Shown here: one piece after another, positions 10,906 through 24,805 of the stretch | Layout: every line of letters begins with the position of its first letter | Numbering within the stretch: the first letter of the stretch is position 1 | NCBI GenBank assembly: GCA_030141605.1 | Contig: JAQGDQ010000049.1 | Location: forward strand, 680,001-744,000 | From: Tubiluchus corallicola | Lineage: Eukaryota; Priapulida; Priapulimorpha; Priapulimorphida; Tubiluchidae | DNA: 64,000 nt | Reading direction: 5' to 3' | Made by a program: the position numbers and the translations under genes | Notes under the pieces: generated by a model | Database searches by the model: none | Told to the model about the DNA's origin: nothing | What the model saw: only the letters and a program-made list of their open reading frames with translations

Positions 10906-13900
10906 ATGAGCAAATGTATGGTATTAAATGGAGATGTGGTGTAAAATTTGCATTTTGTCTCTGGTTTGCAATGTGAAAGACAAATTCTAAGCTTCAGAAA
11001 ATCACGATGAATAACGGTTATTTAATTCATTAACGCGTCAAAAGAAGCAGCATCATTTCTTCGACGTATTTCCTGCGTTCGTCGATTTTTCGGTGCTTAG
11101 ATGCAGTAACAGCTGCCATATTATTTGGAAGGTAATTACGGCATTTCACGAGAAATCGTAGGTGTAATGTATATTGAAGGTGCGACTCACTGCGAAAGAC
11201 GACGGTTTCTCAGGCGGGCAGGTAAAATCAAATAAAAGAAAACAAGCGACTAATGATGTGAAAAAAGGTGTGATGATTTTTGAAGTCTGACGATTACGTA
11301 ATGAAGCCATGTTAATGGAAAGCTAGGCAATTATAAGAACATAATTAAATCCACATCCAGCTACCTTATATGATAGCCACTTAAAATCTTGTTCTCTGTG
11401 GGTTACCTCACGTCCGCATATACATACGTAAGCATTAAAAACACCGAATGAATTCATATCCAAATCCGCGAGCATGACCACGCTTATCATTTGACTATGC
11501 CTGGTCCAACGCGCAGTTTATTTATACTCATGTTTGACAGACAGCTTGCCTCGATTTTCATATTTTAACTTTTCTCTCTGGCCCTTAAATAATCCAGCTT
11601 TTCTAACAACTCCAGGTGTCTACCCTGCAAGTTTCGTGACCCAACCCTGATACGTGTGCTATTACAGTTTGAGAAGTATGTTTTAAAACAGACACTAATA
11701 TACCAGTACGTAACTTGTATGTTACCTACTGACATACTAGTAGTTCATATACACGTACTAACTTTTTGCACTTGCAATAATTTAAATTTATTATGTTAAC
11801 GTACTGTACATAATATGTTTTTTTAATTATGACTGTGTTGTTCACGTAAATGACTATACCGCTGTGGGCTGCAAGAAAGCCAAACTCACAATAACTCACG
11901 AATTCCCGTAAAAACAATATTGCTACAGGAACCAATGTTGGAAAAGGAGCGTCGTGGCTTTATGCGCCTCCTACAGCGGATAGAACTAAGTGCTAACTGA
12001 TAAGTGGTACTGCTGTACCGTTCAGATGCATTGCATACATAATGTCAGAATAAACTATTACCAATCCTTATGTTACAATGTTTAGCAATGTAACCTTCTG
12101 AGAGTCCAGTAAGTGCTTCAAAATTACGTTTTGCCAAAAGAAAATTTAATATTGTCGTCATCAGTAAGTGTTTACAACGTTACTTTATGGAGACTATATC
12201 ACCACGCTTTCAGCATAACTTTATATACCCCTAAAATAAAACTTGTTATCCTCGCAAATATGGCATTGCAGTAAATCAGATCGAAATTACATTCAGCTTT
12301 ATAGTCCCGGGATTACTATGGACACAATCTTATGCTTTAATTCCTAGAGAGGTTTAAGAGAAGCCAGTGATGACGTCACAGTACCGAAGATGGAAATTGC
12401 TAAATCATTGGACCGCCGCTGAGTTGCTTTATTCGCTGATGGCAACCCTTTATCGCCCGGTGGCAACCTTTTTATCATGCATACCACTTGAGTTAAAAGC
12501 CACTAGTCATTCTTTTGCCCAGAGCGATATAGAATATAAAACAGACGCAAAGGGGAAGTTTACTGTGTGTGCAAATGTTTCATTGAATTGCTGGAACAGC
12601 ATAGTTATTCAAGCGGCGTAAAAACAATATCAAATATGACATGCTGAAAAGCGCGCGCGCTATGGCAGTTTCTAGGAGATTACTTTCATTAAAAGCTTTT
12701 CCATTTGTTACCGTTTGTATGGCTCTTTTGTGTTTCATGTTTGACTGTAGTATCGCATATCACAAGCGCTTGATCATCATAATGAAGCAAATATCGATCT
12801 GCGTTACACTAAAAAACTGGACGACCATGTGTGTAGGAGGACACAAATTTCTTTGATATGTGTGCCCAATGCCGTTAAAATGTGGTACTGGTATGGGCGA
12901 TGATGACAAAGAGCAATTGACAAAAGAGGAGAGAGAGTTATGCAGTACCACAAGGGAATTGGGCAACCAAACTGACTTAACATACTATCACGGATGGACA
13001 GATTTGGGAGGTGTTCAATAATCTTACCTATGTCATTTAATGTCATGGATCAGTTTTCTTGAAGTTTTGTGCTCAGTCTCCTCCTAAGGCTTTAACCCTA
13101 CGTGGTTGAAACTGACATTTGCGATATATTAGGGTGATCTAATACACAGCGCTAAATAAGTTACTTCTGTGAGTGGAACTGACAAGTCAAAATGCAATAT
13201 TTGCGGCCCTAAAAGTACGTTGGCCAAAATTTTTGTGTTACAAAGTAGCTACTTGACACTTGACAGTAGTGTACCTGTATTCTAGTGAATAGTGATTGTG
13301 AGTTAAAAGGTCAACTGGTCAATTTATCATGCCCTGAAAAAATGCACATTTATGACACTACAACAGCTCTAACAAAGAATAGTAATGATAAAACCCACCA
13401 TGAGAGATAACAGCAGCAGTAAGAAATCAGTAAGCGTCAACTATAAAACACACGCGCACGCGCGCGCGCACACACGCACATTATAGGACTTTATTGGACT
13501 TTATTGGTGTGGTTTGATTATCTTTGATTTCACTGTTCATTTTTATTCTTGAAACAATGTTCATTGCAGGATTCAGGAAATTATACTTCTATTTGTTCAT
13601 ATTTGCATACATTGTAATATATGCGCCATAAATTGTTATCATGCACTTGTGTGATACTGGCAAAATGAAAGATCATATTCTCATTTCTCCAATTTCGTTT
13701 AATGAAATTTTTACTAACTCTCCCAAATTCCTTTTTACATTTTGCAGTAAGCATTACACCATTCTCTCTGCTATCTCATAAAACGAGTTTGTTCTTTTGA
13801 AGTTCAGCTATCAATGTTTACGTTCTTTGCTGACAAGAAGCTTTTAGCACCTGAAGGCGACGCTTTTGTGATATCTAGAAGGTGCGTCACGGAGACCATG

Positions 13901-16137
13901 GGGAATTTCTGTAAATATCATATTATCCTCTCTGCATGTAACAAAACAAACTACGCATGCGCCGATGCGTTTAAAATAATATCACAGAAAAATCTAGAAA
14001 AATTAAATTAAATGGGTTTATATATAGTGGGCTGTTTGGTTTAAGGAAAACACAAAGTTCTTAGACTGTTGGGTTTATTCTACTGTTATCACTTAAACTT
14101 AGAAAAAATAACAAAGAAATTTGCAAAAACTTTCTATGAAACATGAACTTAATTTATACTGTCGCTGTTTAGGAATTTTCCGATGCGGTGGTAGCCGCCA
14201 TTCGCTCGAAAATTATGACGTAATCGCGGAGTTCGTGACATTTTGTAAGCGCAATGTGACTTTCCTTGCATAAACGAATTCAAGTTTTTACAGCTTACTT
14301 AGTGTTCGTGCAAAAATATCACAAAATTAAGTGTCTAATTTTTCAGAAAACTTGTTATACTTCTAACACAAATTTACAGTGCACTGCTTTCCTTCAGCCT
14401 ATGAACGACATCTTTGGAGGAAAATGGCGTTCGAAATGGAAGTGCCTACGAAATGATCGCGACTTTAAAAGTGGTTATACTAATTACACAAGACGCTTGT
14501 CACACTTTTATAACTAAATTCTTCTAACATTTTTCACGAATATAAATAACTCTAATTTCCCAGAAGGCTTGGTTTCTCCTTTAAGCAGAATGGCATCGAA
14601 AAAAAGTGTTAAAAACAGTGAAGTGCATGGTCCTGTTTCTGCTGAATTATATTAGGAGGCATAGTCCCTGTGTATTATGCAGATTCCTAAAACCGACTAT
14701 AAATAAAGTTTGTTTGTATGTATGTAAGTAAGCATGTAACAATCTAGTGGCGCTCTAGTAACTTATTTATTCTTGAGTTTTGAACATTTTGAAGTAGTAT
14801 TTAAGTTGAAATACCACTGCAAATATAAACGAGCAAAATTTCAAAAGAAGAATTAATTAAAGCAAGAATCCCTTTTTTATAAGACAGAAAAGACCAAATA
14901 CATTAACAAATTCAGAGAAACTTATTGGGCTGCAAAATTAGCAAAAGTTTTTGCTTCCTTCAATTCCTTGGAGCATTACATGTGATTTCGGCGATGTGAT
15001 TACCAGTATGATCCCGGGTGAGCCGTTAGTAAACGCAGTTTGAAAGACACAACTTTAATGCCCGTAATGAAAAGACTTTGTTGATAAAAGACTTCCAATG
15101 CGTCAAAAGCTTTTGACAAGTTCAGAAAGGCCGCATGCTGTAAGCGATATGCGATATTGCTTAATGTGATGTTAAATTCGGTTGTGGCAATGAAATTCAG
15201 TTATTATTTGTTATGCTTAGTTAAGTGATCATAAAGTATGTTGTCAGATATTTTGAATATTGATGAAAAGATGGCTGAAGGCCTTCAGTTGCTTTGAGAG
15301 AGGAATTCAATCTTTCGATATTTCAATATTCAATATTTTAAAACCATTTGGAGAACCATTTGGGAGTTTAAACTGTTACCTTGAGATACAAGCACGTTTA
15401 TTAAATCACAGCATTTACCGGTTTAAAGGAGCCGTTTTGTCTTCTTCATGGATTTGGTCTGCATATTTTTTGGGGAGTTTAGCATTTTAAGCCGGTATTT
15501 TATTGTTTTAATTATAACGCCCACGTATAGAGGAAAACGGTTTTATATAATAGCTGGCATATATTTATATGTCATTTAAGATTACTTTGGTGCTAACGTT
15601 AACATATTTAAAATACTAATGTTTCCCGTAGATTTTTAGCATTTATTTTAAACAAATGCAGTTAATGAGATGGAAATGAACACCGCAATGAGCACAGTGC
15701 AATTAAAATTAATGAGGGAAATATTCCAACTTTGATGCTATTCGCCTTGCCGCCTTGTGTAAGCAAGTCTAATCTTATTCGATAGACGAGTTTACAACGC
15801 CGTACAATAATGACTTTTATCTGTGTCGCTACGGCGATTTAACTATCGGCTGATGTGTGCAATGTGTTTCTTTAAAGCCTGACAAAAGATTGCATGTCTT
15901 AATAAAATCTATTGACTGTTTTGATGTACGAGTCAAACCTCTTGGAACTTGGAAAAACCGGAAAATAACCCAAGTTTCAAAGGCTCTTAAATGTTAAAGT
16001 GCAACGGACCGTGATTTAATTTAAACTCAGAAGTGAGACTCGCGATTTAAAAAAAAACTTTTGCAAGTCAAATTATACAGTTTGCTATTCAAAACTTTGT
16101 GGATGATTTATGATCGCACTGAGTGCTGACTAGCGGG
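10906..16137. other. Non-genic AT-rich DNA
   Basis: No supported gene. Only the alternating CA/CG tract at 13449 stands out. Short frames such as 12367-12621 show no domain. Confidence 0.5.
13449..13482. repeat. (CA/CG) alternating tract
   Basis: A perfectly alternating purine-pyrimidine run with a central (CG)n, a Z-DNA-prone sequence. Confidence 0.85.
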
Positions 16138-16289
16138 CAGGAAGAAATAAAAAGGGGGACTTTAAGCGAGAGGGACAAAGACAGGGCGAGAGGGAGAGAA
16201 AGACAGCGAGAGAGAAAAAGAGACAGGGGAGGGAGAAAAGAGAAGGCGAGGGAGAGAGAGAAACAGAGACTTAGAAAGATAAAGAGACT
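16138..16289. repeat. Second polypurine GA-rich tract
   Basis: A degenerate GAGA/AAAG tract with purines on the + strand, similar in composition to 332-560. It is not a gene. Confidence 0.85.
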
Positions 16290-17095
16290 TTACTTCACTT
16301 TATATTTCCTTTTTTCGTTAACAATTTGAGCTTTTTTGACGCTGCTGTAATGTTTATATAGGAATTAAATTACATAAATTAAATTAAAACACCTAAAATC
16401 AAATCAAATTAAAGCACGAGTGGGTATAGGTTTGTGCGTGCATGTGTGGGCGTGATTTCGACCGTTTGCGTTTTTTAAATGTTTAAGTTTTTTTCGCACG
16501 GCAGTCAGACAACGTTCAACTTTTTAACTGCGTATGAAATCAAAACAAATCTGAGGAAGAAATCCTCCGCAGCATCAGCTACAAATGTCGTAATTGATTT
16601 TTCAAAGATTTGTCTCCAGGCCAAAGTCCATTAGAATGCCTACTCCAGTTTGTTCAGCTTTAGATTTAATCAGTCATTTAATCAGCATTTGGTGGAAATG
16701 CAACCAAGACCTACTGCAAATGCACCGAGGACTTATCACAAGTTCCTAGTCGAAACACAAAAATCGACTTAATTTAGAGACACTTTGAGAGACGTGAAAT
16801 GACCTTGTTTAATGTCGGGTGTTTCAAAAGTCCCTCATTAATCTTAAAAATTTGTTAAATATTAATATTAACAAGAATTAAAACGACAATTTTGGTGGCT
16901 GAGCATCCAATCCACGAGAGTTTTAGTACATCAAACATGGCTTGATAAGTTTAGCCCAGTGATTTCATTCTACACCTATAAACCACGCTCCAGCATGGAA
17001 GCAGGAAAAAGACGGGGCAAAACTTCAAATATAAACTCGAAAAAATTCTCAGTAATTGAGTGCAGGTGTAGCAGGCCAAATTGGTCTCTGCCTAG

Positions 17096-17180
17096 ATTAA
17101 ACCCAGGTATGTGTTGGCCCGGGCCAGAGTATACCCCGAGGAACAAACTTTGCTGTCCTGGGGCCGAACTACACCCAGGG
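17096..17180. repeat. GC-rich GGCCC/TATACCCC block
   Basis: GGCCCGGGCC followed by AGAGTATACCCCGAGG and a second GGGGCC. Word use resembles 17597-17732. Possibly part of a MITE-like element; borders unresolved. Confidence 0.28.
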
Positions 17181-17596
17181 TGTAAAATAGACACAGCTTA
17201 GCTTCAAGGCCAAAAGCGAGTGTATGCTTAGACACACAACGGCTTCTACCAGACGTTTTCAGTTTTCCGACTTTGACAACCATGAAGACCAACTGTATGA
17301 CCAACTTTTGACATTCTTGACTGCAATGCAATAATTGTATCCCAAGTGGATCTACGTTATGAAATATGTCACGTTATGAACAGTCAAATTAATTGAACAT
17401 TATGTTACAGTCTAATATTTTCACTGTTTGTGGTTTTCCTGGTTGAAATAATAAAAGTCTATGTGTTGTAGACTTGTGGTCTTATTTCAAGGTTTAAGTC
17501 AGTTAGCTTTCTGCCTTAACTTACTTGACAAAACTGAAACCCCAATAAAATATTGAAAATTTAATTCTTATGGATATCACTCAACATTGCTGATAT

Positions 17597-17732
17597 CACG
17601 GAGGGTATAATCTCGCCAGGTGGCATGATTTGGCCTAAGCCATAATATCCCCGAAGTATAATGCAGCCTAGGCCGCTTTAACACGGGTATAATCTGAACT
17701 GGGGATATACTGTACTTTGGCCTGTTACTCCG
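17597..17732. repeat. GGTATAATCT-containing block with CGGAG/CTCCG ends
   Basis: GGGTATAATCT occurs near both ends, with GGCCTAAGCC and CCTAGGCC palindromes between. CGGAG at the left pairs with CTCCG at the right. A candidate small non-autonomous element, unproven. Confidence 0.32.
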
Positions 17733-18499
17733 AATTTACCACAAGATGATCTTGTTAGTCGATTAGCTAACCATATTAAATATCACATATAACATCAAAA
17801 ATCAAATTAATGAGCCACTTATGAAACACCCGATTGTTCAGAATCAGAATCAGAAAGTGAAATCTTGTGAGTTAATGTCCACTACAATGATTTCAAATAT
17901 TCAGAAGTGAAGGGAAAGTGTTGCGCGGATTCCATCGAAGCCGGAAGTGTGTGTTAGCCATTCCGTCATTTAACCATAAGTAGGTCAGCCGTCATTTCCG
18001 GAAGTTCCTCATCCATACTGGTCTGCCTAATTGTTATTAGCGAACCAAATATAGAGTGATAATTGCTTAATATAGATTGCCATCTCACCCTCACCCACAA
18101 TAAAGCTCATTTGTAATAAAATCTTTACTTGCTATAGACGCTGGTGGTAATGAATACAGTGCATGCAGTGCAACGCAAGAATGTATTAACTAGCAAGAAA
18201 TTGTCTTAACATAAGACTTCGATTATTTCATGCTTACGTTACCAGCATATTTATGTACAACAAAAACATGGAGGTTAATAATTACTCAAAAAAAAACAGA
18301 TTGAAACGTTTCTTAGAAATCTTCTAAGGAAAGTCTTAAAGGTAAGATGGCGGCCGTACGTTATGAAAAATGAAGATTTGTACGTTAGAACAAAAGAAAT
18401 TCCGTGGAGCTCAAATGTCAAGTTACGAAGGTTATGATATCTTTTCTGGTTATCCAGTAAAATATCAGTAAGAATTGCCTTAAAGGATGCCTTAAAACC

Positions 18500-18694
18500 T
18501 TGCAAAAACCACCTAGCAAACAAAAAATAACTTGGATAGCTAAGATAAATAAAGATATTCAACAACTTCAACCAAATCTAACTTTAGGAGCAGAAGACCT
18601 TACGCTCTTAGCTGCAGATAGGAGTGGGTGGAATACTCTTATAAATATTAATGCCTCAATTTCTACAACAGACGGTGAGACCTCGAAGAAATGC
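18500..18694 (+). mobile_element. Probable 3' coding end of another RTE/I-like retrotransposon
   Basis: The + strand encodes PSKQKITWIAKINKDIQQL, then LTLGAEDLTLLAADRSGWNTLI. This matches the usual last block of non-LTR polymerases: a basic Pro/Lys stretch, TW, I-x-x-D-[IL], then AxDRxxWxxL. Upstream family blocks are not evident. A tiny remnant. Confidence 0.5.
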
Positions 18695-19607
18695 ACTGGA
18701 ACTGTCATAGTGTTGAGAAATCATATATATATATACATTGTTTGGTCGTTTCTCATCAATTTCAACTTTTTTTGGGACTGTATGGCTCACAGAAAATCAG
18801 AAACTCTTGAAACTCGCAACTGACAATCTACCATTTCTTAACTGTAGTAGTTTTTCTCAATAAACAATCTTCCAAATCCATTTATCTTTACGTTTCATTC
18901 CGAATCATTCGGTTATTATCCCAATTAAACAGCTACGGTAACGAGTAACCTTGGATTAGTAAACTTAAACCTTGTTTCACAAGTGAAATTTATCTCATAA
19001 ATGGTACCCAAGCCACGGATATCGCTTAGTTACATTTCTTCAGAAATTTGTTGTGCATTTTATTTGACGAAATACATAATGGGCCAGATTAGGACCATCG
19101 AATACTGCTTGCAAGATTTTTTGCTATAATTGCGTAAACCTACCGCCAGCAAATACGGCTAACAAATATAATTTTACATGAGAGTAGTATCTATTACTAA
19201 TCCAGTATGGGATGTCTTGTACTTGCTTGCCTTGTTGTTCTTGTTCTTATGGTCGGTTTGCATTGTAGTCACGGTTCACGATTTGTTTGGCTCACCCTGC
19301 ATATTGCATTCTGGGATGTTATAGCTCACTTGAGTTTGTTTTAGATACTTCGGCACGCCACAAGCCGGAATCCAGCACTCAGTGGAAGGGCTTACTCAAC
19401 AAGATGTATGTGGTGTGATTGGTCTAACTCATTATAATGAATCCCCTTCAAAGTGAGCCACTGAACCAGTAGAGGCATTGCAGTCGGATGCGTATACATC
19501 CTCCCTCTGCGAAACCTGAAGAAGGTTATTTGTAACTATTTAATTTTTTTAGATTTATTTCTTACAAAAAACAAAACACATCCAATAAAACGAATCAATA
19601 ATTACAA

Positions 19608-19685
19608 AATGGCATGACAAAAAAATAATTGCTTACAATAAAATGCTTCAATGTGTGCTGAAAAAAATCTTGTAAGTACAACATC
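19608..19685. repeat. Second copy of the dispersed repeat found at 41.3 kb
   Basis: About 75 bases align with 41305-41380 in the same orientation at roughly 85 percent identity by eye, with small indels. The similarity fades into a locally repetitive GAGTGGAGACAG-type region to the right. Confidence 0.6.
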
Positions 19686-19850
19686 GGAGACCAGAGTTAG
19701 CTGGAGTGGAGCGATTCTAGCCAGAGTGGAGACAGTGGTTAGTCAAGAGTGGAGACAGTTGTTAGTCAGAGAGAAAACGGACGATAGCTAGAGTAGGGAC
19801 AGAGGTTCTCACGAGTGGAAAAGGATCAAACGGAGTGGCAAGTCTTTCGG
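19686..19850. repeat. Degenerate GAGTGGAGACAG minisatellite
   Basis: Variants of AGAGTGGAGACAGTTGTTAG recur at 24-30 base spacing across the interval. No coding frame is evident. Confidence 0.5.
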
Positions 19851-20620
19851 CATCTGAAGGAATGAGTAACTTCTTTTATTTTAGTTTTGTGACCAGTCAG
19901 TTTCTTGTAATTTGTAAAAGTTTTGGGAATTTTGCGGGGGTTGGGATGTTCGCGAATTATTGTTGATTAAAACGTTTTGTTATTATTATTATTTCTATAA
20001 AAAAATAGTGTTTTACTATTTGGTGAATGACTAATCTGCTTCTCTAAAATTTGACATGTTTTTCATGCAAAAAGTCACGTTAGAGGTACTTCAGCAAAAG
20101 AACAGCACATTTCTCTTCAAATGAATAAAACCTTAGCTATCCGTAAATCATTTGTGGCGTGTTAAGCTCGTTCCGATGACTAATTGGCCATCACCTGCCA
20201 AACCTGCTAAATAGGGCTGAGTCATCGCAGTGGTACACTGTGGGAATCATTACAGAACTAAAACTCTGTAGTTGCAATCGTCCTTACATCTTTCAGACGG
20301 TTATTTCCCCATCAGTAAATTTCAGACGTTCTACATCCGTGATTACACGTCCGTGACTAAAAGATTAGCCGACCATGGAGTTTAGTAGATGCTTCATTAA
20401 GAGTCTGTCAGTCTTTAAGCCACGGAGATTCCTCGTCTTGTGTAAGACGTTGTGTAAACACGCAATAATTAGTCCACTCAACACAGAGATAATAGGGATA
20501 CTATTATTGACATGAAAAAATAACAATGAGAAAATTCATGCCCAAATCTTCCAGCAATATTTTTGGGAGGCAAAGAATCACATATCTCGTATTTTATAGT
20601 TTAAATCTCGATTTAAAGTA

Positions 20621-20730
<110 letters not shown>

Positions 20731-20821
20731 ATAACACAAAAATTCGGAAATTACCTTGAATTTTAATCACGAAAGCACAAAAGCAACACTAAATTAGGAA
20801 GTCTAAAAAATTATGCAGTCT

Positions 20822-20885
20822 ATTTGGGTCTCGAACCAAAGCCCTTCTGCTTCTTTAGAACTGTTGGCGCATTTGTGACTTTAGT
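20822..20885 (-). mobile_element. Possible tRNA-like SINE fragment, - strand
   Basis: GGTTCGAGACC (B box) lies on the - strand at 20827-20837. The preceding AAGAAGCAGAAGGGCTTT resembles the anticodon-to-T-arm part of SINE heads. The A box is weak. Confidence 0.35.
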
Positions 20886-21387
20886 GTAAAAACGTGCTTT
20901 CGCCCAGAAAGTTGTTTGCATTTTACCCCTGGTTTGACGTGTATTGCTTCCCTCTCCTTGCTTTTTCGTAGTACGCTACCCACTTATTTTACGTTTTGGA
21001 AATATGATGGTTTTATAAACTTTTATAAACCTTTAAAGTTCGTTCGCTCACCAAGTTCTTGTCGCACATATTATGGATTAAAGTGAGAACGATTAACATT
21101 TTACCATTGTGTTTATTTAATGTAGATGTTGTTTAAACAAATATTGTTTATCTGATAAAAATATTTAAAGTTTAAGTTCAAAGCAAAATAGCCTGTGGTA
21201 GAGCAAAAGAAAAGCTCAAACCCACTGCACCGTATTATTTAACATTAAGCATTTACAAACATAAAGTAAAAACTGTAGGGAAATAAACTTACATCAATTT
21301 ACAAATAACAAACAATAACAAAAATCACAAGTTCTGAAAATGAAAATAATAATATCTGCAATCAATCAAAACATGATAATTAGCTTG

Positions 21388-21771
<384 letters not shown>

Positions 21772-23334
21772 GCGAAAAATGGCTTTAAAACAGATAAATG
21801 TATTATACATCAAACCTCGTATCAGCGAGAAAAAGCAGAGGGCATATCGTAAAAATCGCGACTAACACATTTTGATGCAAGTATTACTAAACTACATTGC
21901 TTGTACACAGGTCACTTACAAGTTGAATTTTACTAAAATTTGATTTTATTAAGAACGGAAGGAGGAAAATAGCAACAACAGCTTACAATGTAAAAGTGGT
22001 TTTGAATTTCAGCAAAGTTATAACAATTCTTCTTTTTGTGAAAGCTTACAATATTGCTGCTAATAATCTAGCAACAGCAGCCGCTTCACACAATAGGAGG
22101 AGATTTATTACACATTTTCACTCCACACCATATTGTGTTGCTTTCAAACTCCTATGGATTTAAACTCAACTGTCATAGACGGATCATTTCTTGAATTAAG
22201 TCGTCCAAAACGGAATAGAGGAAGATGGAAGTGATTATTCGAGGTGGTGCAATTATTCCTTGAAGGAAATGATATAACGACTTCCTGTAAAATCCCGCAT
22301 GAAAGTGCGTCATATCCCTTTGATCTTCGACTGAAACATTGAAACCTTTTGTTGAAGTATCAGCTGTGCTGTAGTGTAATTGGTTAGTAAAAGAATGGAT
22401 ATAGATTGTTCAAATTTAATATCTGTTCATTGGATCTGAAGCTAAGAAATAGGAGGAAATTTCTTGTCACCGTTAATCAATGGAAATATCATTAGAGGCA
22501 ATCAACGTAATCAAATTATGTGGCCTTAATTCAGTCACATATTTTTATTTATCTAAAGACTGAACAGCGAAAACGAAAAATTTGCAAACCTGGCGGTGTT
22601 GGTTCGAATCCTAGCTAATTCACAATTTTCCAGACCCTTCTTTTTTAGTTAATTAGCCCTTAGATTAATTGCTGAATATATATTTATCGTTAGGTTTAGT
22701 ATTTCTGGTTTATCGCCGTTCAATATTAAAAAAATTATAAATCGTAAGACTTAAATTAAAATGGTATTTCTCTGTTTAAATTTGATGTTAAAAGTAATTA
22801 TACAACGTATTTGCAAAAGATAGATTAATTAGGAATCTATGTAAAGAGCCTCAAAGGTACATATCATCCACACATCGTCCAATTCCAACGTTGCCTAACT
22901 TTCGATGACTCTGCACAGAAATAAGGTTTTATCGTTAATCCGTTAACAATTGACAGCAAATGGCTACTTATTTTTCAGTTTGACCCCGATTTTAGATGAA
23001 ATAGTTTTACTGTAGTTGAACGATCCAAACTCAATGTGCTTACTAATTATCAGAGATTCCTATAATAACGACCCAAATTCAACGGACACTCTGAATAACT
23101 TTGTGCAGCTTAATGTCTTTGTTAATAAAATAAGAAATGGTGATTTATTTTTGCCTGTCATGTGCTGGTTTGAAATGGTTTACTTCTAAGTAATTCTATA
23201 CTTTTACTCCTGAAATTCTGTAGTTTTACTTGTAATAATTGTATAGTTTTACTTGTTCCAGTAAGAAACTCTGATTTTTACCTGTTTTTTTATCATCATT
23301 CGTTCTAATGGTACGTCACTTGTGCTTGAAACTA

Positions 23335-23335
<1 letters not shown>
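21772..23335. other. Non-genic AT-rich DNA
   Basis: Only the B-box remnant at 22601. Confidence 0.5.
22585..22625 (+). mobile_element. Isolated pol III B-box remnant
   Basis: GGTTCGAATCC at 22601-22611 is a perfect B box, preceded by GGCGGTGTT. No A box at the right spacing. Possibly a SINE remnant. Confidence 0.3.
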
Positions 23336-23368
<33 letters not shown>

Positions 23369-23450
23369 CACTCACTCACTCACTCACTCACTCACTCACT
23401 CACTCACTCACTCACTCACTCACTCACTCACTTACTTTCTTATTTTCTTA
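23336..23450. repeat. (ACTT)n passing into (ACTC)n
   Basis: About 8 ACTT units, then about 17 ACTC units, then degenerate CTTACTTT. The leucine/serine/histidine-rich frame across it is an artefact. Confidence 0.97.
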
Positions 23451-24445
23451 CTCTACCTGATTGAACGAGAGATCGAAAAACTTAAGCTCACTCTAAAAAA
23501 TCTAAACCAGGTTAAAATGTTTTCAAAATATTAAAAAACTTTAAATTTTTTAAAATTTATTGTAAAATGTAATATAGCGTAATATAATAAATGTAATGTA
23601 TATATGTAATCAAAAGTCAGTGTAAATTTTATAAATTTACTGCTGATTAAGACAGTCATGAACGCTGATTTGTCTGTAGTTTTCCTAACATTTTTCTCGT
23701 AGTTCAAACATATAAGGAAAAGGCCTAAGCCTCTGAAAATAAATTTTGCAATTAATGGACGTTAAGTGGAACTAAACTGATTGTAACTTTCATATAAGGC
23801 AAAGTCACAGTCACGTGACATGTCAACATCAACATTATTTTAATGCTTTTATTGTCCCCTCGGGTGTAATAAAAACATTAAAACGCAACTTAGTAAGAAG
23901 TAGAATCTCAAATAAATTTTAAGTAATTGAGCAAATTTGTGTTTATTATTCTCCGGAGTTTTGTGAAAATAGTTTTTCGTTTTATCTGCGGGCTACAACG
24001 TCTGAAAAACAAATGACAGTATTGAGAACAATAATTTATTTAGCAAAGAGATAAAATTTCTACAAATTTATAGCGTCTTTATAGCTGAAGGTAAAAGTCT
24101 CTCTTCAAGGTATAGTATAAAACCGGCTTCTTTTAACTGGCTGTTCAAAGGGCTGTTTAAATTCACGCAATAGGGTAAATTATTTTTTAGTTTAAACAAT
24201 ATTTTATTTGAAGAAAACATTGCAATCACGTATGCATTAATAATTAATACAAACGTAATGACTCAAATACTGATTGGCTAGCAGGACAAACCTATATAAA
24301 AGCCTTTCAGAGTGCAAATATACAAAATTCTATAGGTAGACGATCACAAAAAGCATTCGTTATTCAGCTAAAAAATAAAAATGTAACAAAAGTAGAAATT
24401 ATGTAACTTGATGTTAAGTGGGTGAATGAGACCTTACCTTAGACC

Positions 24446-24805
24446 TTAGTCCTTCCTGTGCATTGATGCACATTGGGCAGACAGCATTTTCCACTGAGTT
24501 CTATCGGCGGCTTCGTTCTCTACGTTTTCCCAACGTCTGTTGACAGCTCTTCTTTGAAGGATCTGCGCCACGTTGTTTTTGGCCGACCTCTTTTTCGTTT
24601 CCCACCAGGTGGTTCCCACTGTACTGCTGTTTTGGCGTAGCGACTTTCTGATAGACGGAGAATATATCCAGCCAGTTTCATTCTTCTCTCTGTAACTATA
24701 TCTTGTAATCGCAATGACTGCGCTCGTTGTAGAACTTCTACATTGGTGACATGGTCGCGGTAGGAGATTTTTAGTATCTTTCGAAGGCATTTTTGGTGAA
24801 TGAGA
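24446..24805 (-). mobile_element. 3' end of an RTE-like non-LTR retrotransposon, frameshifted
   Basis: The - strand carries the characteristic C-terminal block of RTE/BovB-like polymerases: HQKCLRKILKISYRDHVTN, then IVTERRMKLAGYILRL, then WEPPGGKRKRGRPKTTWRR. The frame is then lost near 24530-24540. The expected ending, NEAADRTQWKMLSAQCASMHRKD, continues in another frame to a TAA at 24446-24448. The 3' untranslated part looks very short, as usual for this clade. Nothing upstream of the HQKCLR block is retained. Inactive fragment. Confidence 0.78.

Larger units (their letters stand above)
16290..18499. other. Non-genic DNA with two GC-rich blocks
   Basis: Apart from the blocks at 17.1 and 17.6 kb, nothing recognisable is present. 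Confidence 0.45.

Noticed and set aside
12371-12378. TGACGTCA, a perfect CRE palindrome
   Set aside because: About one such octamer is expected by chance in a window this size, and no gene is nearby.
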